Shown one piece after another: positions 1 through 7,080 of a DNA stretch of 9,119 nt; position 1 is the first letter of the stretch, and every line of letters begins with the position of its first letter. The position numbers and the translations under genes were made by a program. The notes beneath the pieces were generated by a model, which searched no databases, was not told where the DNA came from, and worked only from the letters and a program-made list of their open reading frames with translations. Location: positions 1-9,119 of the forward strand of contig URPG01000068.1 in assembly GCA_900549675.1 (NCBI GenBank). Reading direction: 5' to 3'. Source of the DNA: an uncultured Oscillospiraceae bacterium. GTDB taxonomy: Bacteria > Bacillota > Clostridia > Oscillospirales > Acutalibacteraceae.

Positions 1-582
1 CATCTTGCCTAAAGCAATAATAAAAAATTCAATAAAAATAAATTTTTCCGCTTTTTGCAGTTCTTCTTTTATACGTTCAAAGGCAATTTCACCCAAAGCA
101 CAATACTCTGATCTGGTATTGGCATATACAGGGCAGTTTGCTTTTTGATTCAAATAATGCATTTGTGCTTGAATCGACGGTGCATATTCCAAAAGCTCCT
201 CCACTTGTATATTTTGTGATTCCTGTTTTAGAAAAAAACTACTTTGGCGGTCGGCAATTTCCAAACGCTTTCTTACCTTTTTATTGACATATCCCATGCC
301 AAACAGCACATAAATCAGCACTCCAAAAACAGGCAAAAACATAATGAGGGTAATCCACGTTATTTTATAGGCAGGGTTGCTTCGATTATTGATAATATGC
401 AAAGAAACCGCCAATCCAAACACACTGGATAACACATAAAAAACCACAAAGTGCTGCTGTAAAAGCATAATGGCAACACCCAAAACCACCAATTGAAAGA
501 ATAAGGAAAGAGCAATATATAGCAAATGCAAACTCTCCGCACTGAACAGAACCTGCAAAAACGCATTTCGTTTCTTTTTCAT
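1..582 (-). CDS. cls: Cardiolipin synthase, N-terminal part (cut by window start)
   Basis: This is the first 194 codons of a phospholipase-D-type cardiolipin synthase, a membrane enzyme that condenses two phosphatidylglycerols into cardiolipin and glycerol. Seen: an ATG at 582 with AAGGAGAG (587-594) four bases upstream, then an open frame to the window edge. Three hydrophobic segments lie at about residues 19-41, 46-63 and 73-95; the last carries NPAYK (69-73), followed by a proline-containing stretch ending in LFG, typical of the PLDc_N domain of Gram-positive Cls. After a polar linker, residues 179-194 (EKFIFIEFFIIALGKM) match the first beta strand of the first PLD domain. Both catalytic HKD motifs would lie beyond the window edge and cannot be checked. 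It is the gene after ileS, 93 bases away and separated by a long hairpin. The family call is firm; intactness is unknown. Confidence 0.9.
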   Translation of the reverse strand, partial: MKKKRNAFLQVLFSAESLHLLYIALSLFFQLVVLGVAIMLLQQHFVVFYVLSSVFGLAVSLHIINNRSNPAYKITWITLIMFLPVFGVLIYVLFGMGYVNKKVRKRLEIADRQSSFFLKQESQNIQVEELLEYAPSIQAQMHYLNQKANCPVYANTRSEYCALGEIAFERIKEELQKAEKFIFIEFFIIALGKM

Positions 583-610
583 AGCACTCTCCTTGTTTAT
601 TCATAAAAGG

Positions 611-660
611 CAAATTGTGTTTTGTTTGGCACTCTTTATAGTCTGCCAAACAAAACACAA
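611..660 (-). terminator. Perfect 17-bp inverted repeat after ileS, probable terminator
   Basis: The arms 615-631 (TTGTGTTTTGTTTGGCA) and 644-660 are exact reverse complements around a 12-base loop. The structure starts 15 bases after the ileS stop codon and ends about 20 bases before the cls ribosome binding site. On the minus strand the right flank reads AATTTGCCTTTTATG, a broken U tract, so it is a less canonical terminator than the others in this window. It may end ileS transcription fully or in part, or protect the ileS 3' end. The minus-strand loop also contains TATAAA (635-640) with TTGTGT 14 bases upstream, a poor promoter match. Confidence 0.6.
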
Positions 661-675
661 GCTTATTCTGAAATG

Positions 676-3600
676 TTATACTTTTTTTACACCGAGTGCA
701 ACCGATTCTCCGTTGATATCCCACTCAATTTTATTGGCAAAAACATCGGTAAAGACAAGTTCTTTCGCCAAAACTTCGTCTTTGATTTGTGCTTGATTTT
801 TTTGCATAATCTCCAATACTTTTGAACTTCCGCAGGCGTACACTTCAATATTATCCATTACGTCAAAATCAGCATCACGGCGCATGGATTGAATTTTACT
901 GATGACCTCACGCACAAAACCTTCTTCCAGCAAATCCTCTGTCAAAACCGTATCCAACACAACGGTTACGCCTCTGTCTGACACAGACGCATAGCCTTCT
1001 GCCTTGGCAGTTTCAATGATTAACTCTTCTGCTGCCAATTCCGTTTCACCAGTAGAGAGAGTGATTTTGATTTTGCCGGTGCTATCCAGTTCTTTTTTGG
1101 CTTTTTGTCCTTCCAATGCGGAAAGGGCCTCTCTAACTTCTCCGATTTGCTTGCCGAATTTACGTCCCAAAAGTTTCAATTGAGGCTTGAAAATATAGTC
1201 AGAAAACATCGCTGCGTCTTGGACAAACAGGACTTCTTTTACATTTAATTCTTCCGCAATAATCTCTTGATAGAGTTTACCTGACTCGCCCTTATCACTC
1301 TGTACAAACATCTTAGCGATGGGCTGACGGTTTTTAATGGCGGCATCATTACGGGCGGCACGGCCTAATGCCACAATTTCGAGCACATTTTCCATTTCAT
1401 TTTCGAGTTCTTTATCAATCCATTCCGGTTTTACTTCCGGATAATCGCAAAGATGAACACTCTCAGGCGCATTTTGGTCAACACTGCATACCAAGTTCTG
1501 ATAAATACTTTCTGCCATAAAAGGAATCATCGGTGCTGCGGTTTTAGCGGTCGTCACCAAAGCCGTATACAGTGTTTTGTAGGCATTGATTTTATCCTGT
1601 GTCAACTCTTTGCCCCAAAAACGCTCACGGCTTCTTCTGACATACCAGTTGCTGAGTTCGTCAACAAAGTCTTGCAAAACACGGGAAGCCTCTGTGATTT
1701 TATAATTTTCCAGATTTTTATCCGTTTCTGCAACCATACTGTTAAATTTTGAGACCAGCCACTTATCCATGACGGAGAGTGTTTCGGGCTTCCACTCATA
1801 TTCATTCGGATTGAATTCATCAATATTGGCATACAAGACATAGAACGCATAGCTGTTCCACAGTGTGGACATAAATTTGCGCTGACCCTCCATGACAGCT
1901 TTTCCATGAAAACGGTTGGGCAGCCACGGAGCAGAATTGCTGTAAAAATACCAGCGGATGGCGTCGGCTCCATATTGTTCCAAGGCGGCAAACGGGTCTA
2001 CCGCATTGCCTTTTGACTTACTCATTTTTTGTCCGTTTTCATCTTGCACATGTCCCATAACAATTACATTTTCATAAGGTGCCTGATTGAAAATAAGCGT
2101 TGAAATTGCCAACAACGAGTAGAACCAACCTCTTGTTTGGTCAACAGCCTCTGAAATGAACTTAGCCGGGAACTGCTGTTTAAATAATTCTTGATTTTCA
2201 AAAGGATAATGATGCTGTGCAAAGGGCATAGCGCCTGAATCAAACCAACAGTCAATCACCTCAGGTACGCGTTTCATCTGTTTGCCGCATTGTCCGCATT
2301 TTATCGTCACAGCATCAATATAAGGGCGGTGCAGTTCGATATCCTCCGGACAATTCTCAGACAATGATTTCAGCTCTTCGATACTGCCAATGGCATGGCG
2401 GTGTCCGCATTCACATTCCCAAATGTTCAGCGGTGTACCCCAGTAGCGGTTACGGCTGATACCCCAATCCTGTACATTTTCAAGCCAATCACCGAAACGT
2501 CCTTTACCAATGCTTTCCGGAATCCAGTTGATCGTATTGTTGTTGCGGATTAAATCATCCTTCACTGCTGTCATTTTGATGAACCAACTATCCCTTGCAT
2601 AGTAAATCAGCGGAGTACCACAGCGCCAGCAATGCGGATAGCTATGCTCAAAAACAGGAGCACTGAAGAGCAGCCCTCTTTTTTCAAGATTAATTAAAAC
2701 TTCTTTGTCGGCATCTTTACAGAACATCCCCGCCCAAGGTGTACTGGCATCCATTTCTCCTTTGCTGTCCACCAACTGAACAAAGGGCAGGTTGTATGCT
2801 TTTCCCACTTCAGAGTCGTCCGCACCAAAAGCGGGTGCAATATGAACCACGCCTGTACCGTCTGTTAAAGTGACATAGTCGGCACAAGTGACATAGAAGG
2901 CTTTTTCTTTTGGGTGAACAAAGTCAAATAACGGCTCGTATTCTTTATATTCTAGTTCTTTACCGGTATAGTGTTCCAGTACATCATAAGTTCCCTCGCC
3001 TAAAACAGTATCACAGAGAGCCTCTGCCAAGTAATAGGTGTGATTTTCCTCTTTCATTTTTACTTTTACGTAAGTTTCCTGCGGATTTACGCATAAAGCA
3101 ACATTGGAGGGCAGCGTCCAAGGAGTGGTGGTCCAAGCTAAAATGCTGGCATCTTCCTCTTTTACTTTGAATCTCGCGATAGCAGAGCGTTCTTTTACAT
3201 CTTTATAGCCCTGTGCCACCTCATGGCTGGAAAGTGGTGTGCCGCAGCGCGGGCAATAAGGCACAATTTTAAAACCTTTATACAGCAGGTCTTTTTCCCA
3301 AATTTGTTTGAGTGCCCACCACTCCGATTCAATAAAATCATTGTGATACGTGACATAAGGGTTTTCCATATCTGCCCAAAAACCCACTGTTTCGGAAAAA
3401 TCTTCCCACATTCCGCGGTATTTCCAAACACTCTCTTTACATTTTTCAATAAAGGGTTCCAAACCGTATTCTTCAATTTGTTCTTTACCGTCCAGCCCCA
3501 AGAGCTTTTCAACTTCCAGCTCAACCGGCAAGCCGTGGGTATCCCAACCTGCTTTTCTCGGCACGTCATAGCCTTTCATGGCACGATAGCGAGGGATAAG

Positions 3601-3798
3601 GTCTTTAATGGCTCTGGTTAAAACATGTCCGATATGCGGCTTTCCGTTGGCGGTAGGAGGACCGTCATAAAAGACATAACTTTTATTGCCTTTGCGTAAG
3701 TCTAAACTTTTTTCAAATATCTTATTTTCTTTCCAAAACTTTTCGATTTGTTTTTCTCTCTGTACGAAATTCAGGTTTGTTTCTACTTTTTGGTACAT
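676..3798 (-). CDS. ileS: Isoleucyl-tRNA synthetase, long type-2 form
   Basis: This cytoplasmic class I synthetase charges tRNA-Ile with isoleucine and edits mischarged valine. Seen in the 1040-residue product: the nucleotide-binding motif PHIGH (54-58) inside FYDGPPTANGKPHIGH, and the second ATP motif KMSKS (591-595). The editing domain is marked by WTTTPWTLPSN (222-232) and GTGVVHIAPAFGADD (314-328). The WDTHGLPVE motif is at 85-93. Cysteine pairs, possibly metal-binding, lie at 182/185, 390/393, 462/464 and 501/504. The anticodon-binding helical domain follows. The length, the DGPP...HIGH context and the absence of a C-terminal cysteine finger fit the type-2 (eukaryote-like) IleRS rather than the roughly 920-residue E. 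coli type. The start is ATG at 3798, with a GGAAAGGGAG ribosome binding site ending 7 bases upstream. The gene sits behind an isoleucine T-box and appears to form its own transcription unit, with cls next. Confidence 0.97.
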   Translation of the reverse strand: MYQKVETNLNFVQREKQIEKFWKENKIFEKSLDLRKGNKSYVFYDGPPTANGKPHIGHVLTRAIKDLIPRYRAMKGYDVPRKAGWDTHGLPVELEVEKLLGLDGKEQIEEYGLEPFIEKCKESVWKYRGMWEDFSETVGFWADMENPYVTYHNDFIESEWWALKQIWEKDLLYKGFKIVPYCPRCGTPLSSHEVAQGYKDVKERSAIARFKVKEEDASILAWTTTPWTLPSNVALCVNPQETYVKVKMKEENHTYYLAEALCDTVLGEGTYDVLEHYTGKELEYKEYEPLFDFVHPKEKAFYVTCADYVTLTDGTGVVHIAPAFGADDSEVGKAYNLPFVQLVDSKGEMDASTPWAGMFCKDADKEVLINLEKRGLLFSAPVFEHSYPHCWRCGTPLIYYARDSWFIKMTAVKDDLIRNNNTINWIPESIGKGRFGDWLENVQDWGISRNRYWGTPLNIWECECGHRHAIGSIEELKSLSENCPEDIELHRPYIDAVTIKCGQCGKQMKRVPEVIDCWFDSGAMPFAQHHYPFENQELFKQQFPAKFISEAVDQTRGWFYSLLAISTLIFNQAPYENVIVMGHVQDENGQKMSKSKGNAVDPFAALEQYGADAIRWYFYSNSAPWLPNRFHGKAVMEGQRKFMSTLWNSYAFYVLYANIDEFNPNEYEWKPETLSVMDKWLVSKFNSMVAETDKNLENYKITEASRVLQDFVDELSNWYVRRSRERFWGKELTQDKINAYKTLYTALVTTAKTAAPMIPFMAESIYQNLVCSVDQNAPESVHLCDYPEVKPEWIDKELENEMENVLEIVALGRAARNDAAIKNRQPIAKMFVQSDKGESGKLYQEIIAEELNVKEVLFVQDAAMFSDYIFKPQLKLLGRKFGKQIGEVREALSALEGQKAKKELDSTGKIKITLSTGETELAAEELIIETAKAEGYASVSDRGVTVVLDTVLTEDLLEEGFVREVISKIQSMRRDADFDVMDNIEVYACGSSKVLEIMQKNQAQIKDEVLAKELVFTDVFANKIEWDINGESVALGVKKV

Positions 3799-3869
3799 AT
3801 AGATTCTCCCTTTCCGATTTAAGACTTACATTTCTTATTATATTGAACAAATGCTTATTTTTTCATGGC

Positions 3870-3905
3870 AAAATAAAAAATCTCCGCCCTGATAACAGGA
3901 CGAAG
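3870..3905 (-). terminator. T-box intrinsic terminator (ileS attenuator)
   Basis: On the minus strand a 10-bp stem, CTTCGTCCTG (3905-3896) with CAGGGCGGAG (3891-3882), closes a TTAT loop and is followed at once by ATTTTTTATTTT. The stem includes some G-U pairs but is otherwise complete. It is a textbook Rho-independent terminator. Its upstream arm (CTTCG) can pair instead with CGAAG in the T-box core, which is the expected switch between termination and read-through into ileS. Confidence 0.92.
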
Positions 3906-4105
3906 TCTTTAATTCTCTTCGCTATACCACCCATGCCAGCACATAAGCTTCCGTTAACGGTGGAAAACCGGCAAGACCTATTCACCACATCTATAGTTTT
4001 CAGCCTGCAGCTCAAGAGGGATTTTCAATATAAGGTTACTGGTATTCGGCTCTCATCTTTCCGAATTTGCTGTATCGTTCTCCATTATATTTACTGACTC
4101 TTTCA
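3870..4105 (-). promoter_or_regulatory. T-box leader, isoleucine-specific, controlling ileS
   Basis: The leader RNA senses uncharged tRNA-Ile and allows ileS transcription when isoleucine charging is low. Seen on the minus strand: Stem I base GAAAGAG (4104-4098) pairing with CTCTT (4018-4014); the AGTA element; helix AATATAA (4091-4085) with TTATATT (4033-4027); and apical helix ATTCGG (4066-4061) with CCGAAT (4049-4044) closing the loop AAAGATGAGAG. The 3' side of the specifier loop reads GAAAATCC, in which ATC (4022-4020) is an isoleucine codon, matching the downstream gene. CCGTTAACGG (3960-3951) is a self-complementary element further on. The T-box core is GGGTGGTATAGCGAAG (3932-3917), a variant of the consensus GGGTGGTACCGCG, followed by the terminator. 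The specifier is followed by C rather than the usual purine, which makes the exact specifier register slightly less certain than the T-box call itself. Confidence 0.93.
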
Positions 4106-4128
4106 TCGCCTTTATTCAATTTGAATTT

Positions 4129-4157
4129 ATCATAACAAATTCGTATGAATTTGTCAA
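4129..4157 (-). promoter_or_regulatory. Sigma-A promoter of ileS
   Basis: On the minus strand a perfect -35 box TTGACA (4157-4152) is separated by exactly 17 bases from a -10 box TATGAT (4134-4129), one mismatch from consensus. Transcription would begin near 4122, giving a leader of about 320 bases that contains the complete T-box. This position agrees with the start of Stem I at about 4104. The quality of the match suggests strong constitutive initiation, with control exerted by attenuation. Confidence 0.9.
4135..4154. repeat. Inverted repeat inside the ileS promoter spacer
   Basis: ACAAATTC (4135-4142) and GAATTTGT (4147-4154) are exact 8-base inverted repeats around GTAT. The palindrome fills the spacer between -35 and -10 and overlaps half of the -35 box, the classic position for a repressor operator. 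It is AT-rich, so chance is possible. No repressor gene is visible in the window. Confidence 0.45.
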
Positions 4158-4158
4158 T

Positions 4159-4187
4159 GTAAAAAGCCGCCAAACGCAGGTTTTTAC
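4159..4187 (-). terminator. Hairpin directly upstream of the ileS -35 box
   Basis: On the minus strand GTAAAAA (4187-4181) pairs with TTTTTAC (4165-4159). Inside this, CC-GC pairs with GC-GG across a single bulged T, with loop GTTTG. The inner G-C stem followed by CTTTTT resembles a Rho-independent terminator. The flanking A and T tracts would let it work in both directions. It ends one base before the ileS -35 box and could insulate the promoter from lepB read-through. Confidence 0.55.
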
Positions 4188-4282
4188 AGGAAAATGACCC
4201 ATTAAACAAAAAATTGCTTTTCCAAAGCCTTTGTTGTTTCTCCTGGCATTCCAAATTTCGCTGCTATCGGTTTACCTGATAC
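4188..4282. other. Intergenic stretch without recognised function
   Basis: This lies between the lepB terminator and the hairpin before the ileS promoter. The minus strand keeps a stop-free frame from within lepB to a TAA near 4202, ending PGETTKALEKQFFV. No start codon with a ribosome binding site serves it outside lepB, and it runs through the terminator. A weak hairpin, GCTTT-GGA-AAAGC followed by AATTTTTT on the minus strand, lies within it. Confidence 0.3.
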
Positions 4283-4315
4283 AAAAAGCCGAACCGCATT
4301 GCTGCAATTCGACTT
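4283..4315 (-). terminator. Rho-independent terminator of lepB
   Basis: On the minus strand GTCGAATTGC (4313-4304) and GCGGTTCGGC (4297-4288) form a 10-bp stem, counting G-U pairs, around the loop AGCAAT. Two further A-T pairs extend it, and TTTTT follows immediately. It begins about 20 bases after the lepB stop codon and is the first convincing terminator after the ATP synthase genes, so it may end that whole transcript. Confidence 0.88.
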
Positions 4316-4334
4316 GCTGTTACTCTTAAAATTA

Positions 4335-4916
4335 TCAATCCAAAGTGCCCATTCTATCAAAAGGGAACAATCTAACCACTGCTTTTCCCATGACAGAGTG
4401 TACCGATAGTGTCCCAATCACACGGCTGTCTGCGGAGTCATTACGGTTATCCCCCATGACAAAAACTTCATTTTGGGGAACAATCAAATCAAAGGTTTCA
4501 CCCTTTCCCCACTGCGGTTCTTTGGTATATTTTTCTTCCTGGAATTCTCCGTTTATTTTGAGTGCTCCATTGTCTATCTCCACATGGTCACCGCCAAGGG
4601 CAATCACCCGTTTAACCAATCTTTTTCCCAAAGCGTTATCATCATCAATTACTACAATATCACCTTTTTGGGGCTTATATCCTGCCTGCCAAATAATAAT
4701 ATAATCTCCGTTTTGACAGGTATTTTGCATACTGACACCCTCCACAACCACGGGGCGGGCCACAAAATGAATGATAACCAAAAAAATTGTTAAATAGATT
4801 GCTGTAGTCACTATAAAAGAACGTATCTCATCAAAAGCGCTCGCCTTTTTCTCTGATGCAAGCACCTTTGTATCTTCTTGATTTTCTTCTTCCATAAACG
4901 GTGTGTTTTGATTCAT
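4335..4916 (-). CDS. lepB: Signal peptidase I
   Basis: This membrane-anchored serine protease (family S26) removes signal peptides from exported proteins on the outer face of the membrane. Seen in the 193-residue product: a polar acidic N-terminus, one membrane segment at about residues 33-55, then the catalytic serine in GVSM (Ser62). The general-base lysine is in LVKRVIALGGD (Lys102), and the conserved box GDNRNDSADSR is at 155-165. A short N-terminal anchor and a size near 190 residues fit the Gram-positive type. The start is ATG at 4916 with AGAGGAAGG upstream; an internal ATG seven codons later is possible. The gene lies 64 bases after atpD with no visible terminator between, so it may be read from the ATP synthase operon. 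TATACT (4955-4950) in that gap could be a -10 box, but I see no good -35. A terminator follows the stop codon. Confidence 0.96.
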   Translation of the reverse strand: MNQNTPFMEEENQEDTKVLASEKKASAFDEIRSFIVTTAIYLTIFLVIIHFVARPVVVEGVSMQNTCQNGDYIIIWQAGYKPQKGDIVVIDDDNALGKRLVKRVIALGGDHVEIDNGALKINGEFQEEKYTKEPQWGKGETFDLIVPQNEVFVMGDNRNDSADSRVIGTLSVHSVMGKAVVRLFPFDRMGTLD

Positions 4917-4980
4917 GCAGCCTTCCTCTTTTTCTTACCATTTCTTTTTAGTATACAACACTTCTTCAAAGAAAGAAAGA

Positions 4981-5607
4981 CTAAGATTGCTGTTTTGATT
5001 TCTGTGCTTTAATCACTTTCATACGGGAGAATTCTTCTCTTTCTTTTTCTTCCAGAGAATCTGTAATAAATTTGACAGAAGCCGTAAATTTTGGAATCAT
5101 GATATTTTTAAGCGCATTGGCCCGTTTTTGTATTTTTTTAATGGAATCTGCCAAACGGTACACACTGTTTTCAACCTCTGCAAGCTCAGCCGTGAGCTCT
5201 TTCACCTTTAAGAATTGTTTGTATGCCTCATCCAGTGTTTCGTTGGATTTTGCCATACCATAAGGAATTTTGTGATAAACATCTGATTCTTCCAGTTTTA
5301 CCAGCGGAATCTCCACACCCATCACACTTCTAAAGCTAAGCTGTAAATTGGTTTCAACCGGAACCACGCTTGCCAGTTCTTTTACAATACCAAGCGTTAA
5401 ATTTGCTTTTTGCAAAGCGGCATAAGCCGTGGTATAGGTATCATCGATGACAGCTTGTATATGAGCGGCTCTGTCAATCAAAAGCATCATTTCATGAATT
5501 AAGATGTTCCGCTTTCGGTTCATCAACTCATAACCGACTTTACTCAGGCTAAGTGATTTTTTTGCGGCAATTAAATTCGCTTTGGTAGGAACTACTGCAT
5601 TGGCCAA
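4981..5607 (-). CDS. atpD: V/A-type ATP synthase subunit D (central stalk)
   Basis: Subunit D is the rotating central shaft, joining the membrane ring to the inside of the A3B3 head and transmitting torque. The product has about 208 residues, normal for the family. It opens with ANAVVPTKANLIAAKKSL, matching the family's N-terminal NPT...L...K pattern, followed by long amphipathic helices at both ends expected to form the coiled coil, and a lysine-rich tail. I choose the TTG at 5607: GGGGAGG (5622-5616) stands 8 bases upstream, and the PT motif then falls at residues 7-8 as in relatives. The longer frame beginning with GTG at 5616 would overlap the ribosome binding site itself. The gap after atpB is 15 bases, so translational coupling is likely. 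Here atpD means the V-type D subunit, not the F-type beta subunit. Confidence 0.95.
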   Translation of the reverse strand: MANAVVPTKANLIAAKKSLSLSKVGYELMNRKRNILIHEMMLLIDRAAHIQAVIDDTYTTAYAALQKANLTLGIVKELASVVPVETNLQLSFRSVMGVEIPLVKLEESDVYHKIPYGMAKSNETLDEAYKQFLKVKELTAELAEVENSVYRLADSIKKIQKRANALKNIMIPKFTASVKFITDSLEEKEREEFSRMKVIKAQKSKQQS

Positions 5608-5615
5608 GCTTGTCA

Positions 5616-5622
5616 CCTCCCC
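5616..5622 (-). promoter_or_regulatory. Ribosome binding site that sets the atpD start
   Basis: The minus strand reads GGGGAGG, then TGACAAGC, then TTG. The 8-base spacing to TTG at 5607 is optimal, whereas the in-frame GTG at 5616 would use the last G of this site as its first base. The site lies between the atpB stop codon and atpD. Confidence 0.85.
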
Positions 5623-7080
5623 TTATATTTCTTCTTCCAATTCTTCATAGCTTTCCTGTTCTCTGGCTTTTTCTGCCTCTAAACGCACCGCAAGTCGCTC
5701 TTTGGCCGGTTCATAATAGCGGTCTAACAGCTCATCATCTACACGGTCCAGTTCGCCTCTTGGCAAGTATGCAAGCAGTTCCCAGCCCAAATCCAAACTC
5801 TGTTCAATACTGCGGCTTTCATAAAAGCCCTGATTGATAAAGTCATTTTCAAAGATTTTACCGAATTCAATATATCGCTTGTCACTGGGTGACAACTCTT
5901 CTTCACCAATAACAGATGCTAATGAACGGGCCTCTGCCACTTTAGAACAGGACGCAAACAACTGACTTGATAATGCGGCATGGTCTTCTCTGGTAAAGCC
6001 CTCGCCGATACCGTCCTTCATCAAACGGGAAAGGGAAGCAAAAACATCAATCGGCGGGTAAATGCCTGCATTGCCAAGCTCTCTGTCCAGCTGAATCTGG
6101 CCCTCTGTAATGTAACCGGTTAAGTCCGGCACAGGATGCGTCACGTCATCGTTGGGCATACTGAGAATCGGCAGCTGTGTGACACTGCCCTTTTTGCCGC
6201 GAATCATGCCGGCTCTTTCATAAAGAGAGGCAAGGTCACTGTACAAATAACCGGGATATCCTTTTCGACCCGGAATCTCCCCTTTACTGGAAGAAAACTC
6301 ACGCAAAGCCTCACAGTAACTGGTCATATCCGTCATGATAACCAAGACATGCTTGCCCAACTCAAAAGCAAGATACTCTGCCGCCGTCAAAGCACAGCGG
6401 GGTGTTAGCGTACGCTCGATAATCGGATCGTTAGCAAGGTTCAAAAACATAACAACGTGGCTGAGAACACCGCTTTCATCAAAGCTGCGGCGGAAATATT
6501 CTGCAACGTCCTGTTTTACACCCATGGCCGCAAACACGATACAAAAATCATCATCACTGTTGACATCGGCAATTTTAGCTTGACGGGCAATCTGCACTGC
6601 CAGTTCATTGTGCTTCATACCTGAGCCTGTAAAAATCGGCAGTTTCTGTCCACGAATCAATGTCATAAGCGTATCGATTGAAGAAATACCTGTATTGATA
6701 TAGTTCTGCGGATATAAACGTGAAACAGGGTTAATGGAACTCCCGTTAATATCCATCTTTTTCTGCGGGAAAATATCCCCTAAGCCGTCAATTGGTTCAC
6801 CGGCACCATCAAAAACACGCCCCAGAATTTCAGGAGCCAACGACAGTTCCATGGGATGACCGGTAAAACGAATTTCCGTATTGTCAAGCGCCATACCGTT
6901 GGTGCCTTCAAATACCTGAATGGTTACACGTTCGCCGTCGATTTGTACAATTCTGCCTTTTCGTGTGGTACCGTCTTCCAACTCAATGGTGACCACTTCT
7001 TCAAAAGAAACGCCTTTAACTTGGTCCAGCACAATCAGTGAGCCTTTAATTTCTTTCAGCCCTACATATTTTACAATCAT
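5623..7080 (-). CDS. atpB: V/A-type ATP synthase subunit B (non-catalytic)
   Basis: Subunit B alternates with subunit A in the A3B3 hexamer and carries the non-catalytic or regulatory interface. The 485-residue product has the N-terminal beta-barrel (about residues 1-75) and then the RecA-like core. The P-loop position reads TGSGMKHNE (151-159) and lacks the GKT of a true Walker A, as in other V-type B subunits; GMK replaces the more usual GLP. Also visible are ERTLTPR, the [15 protein letters not shown] stretch, [14 protein letters not shown], and a C-terminal helical domain ending in an acidic tail. The start is ATG at 7080, overlapping the atpA stop in ATGA, with GGAGG within the end of atpA. 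The name follows V-type usage and is not the F-type a subunit. Confidence 0.97.
   Translation of the reverse strand: MIVKYVGLKEIKGSLIVLDQVKGVSFEEVVTIELEDGTTRKGRIVQIDGERVTIQVFEGTNGMALDNTEIRFTGHPMELSLAPEILGRVFDGAGEPIDGLGDIFPQKKMDINGSSINPVSRLYPQNYINTGISSIDTLMTLIRGQKLPIFTGSGMKHNELAVQIARQAKIADVNSDDDFCIVFAAMGVKQDVAEYFRRSFDESGVLSHVVMFLNLANDPIIERTLTPRCALTAAEYLAFELGKHVLVIMTDMTSYCEALREFSSSKGEIPGRKGYPGYLYSDLASLYERAGMIRGKKGSVTQLPILSMPNDDVTHPVPDLTGYITEGQIQLDRELGNAGIYPPIDVFASLSRLMKDGIGEGFTREDHAALSSQLFASCSKVAEARSLASVIGEEELSPSDKRYIEFGKIFENDFINQGFYESRSIEQSLDLGWELLAYLPRGELDRVDDELLDRYYEPAKERLAVRLEAEKAREQESYEELEEEI

Noticed and set aside
151..582. Possible prophage or toxin membrane protein, suggested by the hydrophobic N-terminus
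   Set aside because: The NPAYK segment and the following PLD-domain strand identify it as cardiolipin synthase.
386..724. 112-codon minus-strand frame running from the end of ileS through the inverted repeat into cls
   Set aside because: It overlaps both real genes in another frame, has no ribosome binding site, and reads through the hairpin. The cls frame from ATG 582 has clear family motifs.
3777..4097. 106-codon plus-strand frame opposite the T-box leader
   Set aside because: It is antisense to the leader and the ileS start, has no ribosome binding site, and its codons simply reflect the complement of the T-box.
4036..4254. 72-codon minus-strand frame covering the ileS promoter and T-box Stem I
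   Set aside because: It spans a strong promoter and a structured RNA leader, which explain the sequence; no family resemblance.
4202..4417. 71-codon minus-strand frame starting inside lepB
   Set aside because: The first part is a shadow of the lepB 3' end and the rest crosses the lepB terminator; there is no start signal. Kept only as a low-interest remnant question.
5605..5616. GTG at 5616 as the atpD start
   Set aside because: Its first base is part of the ribosome binding site; the TTG at 5607 has ideal spacing and the family N-terminus.
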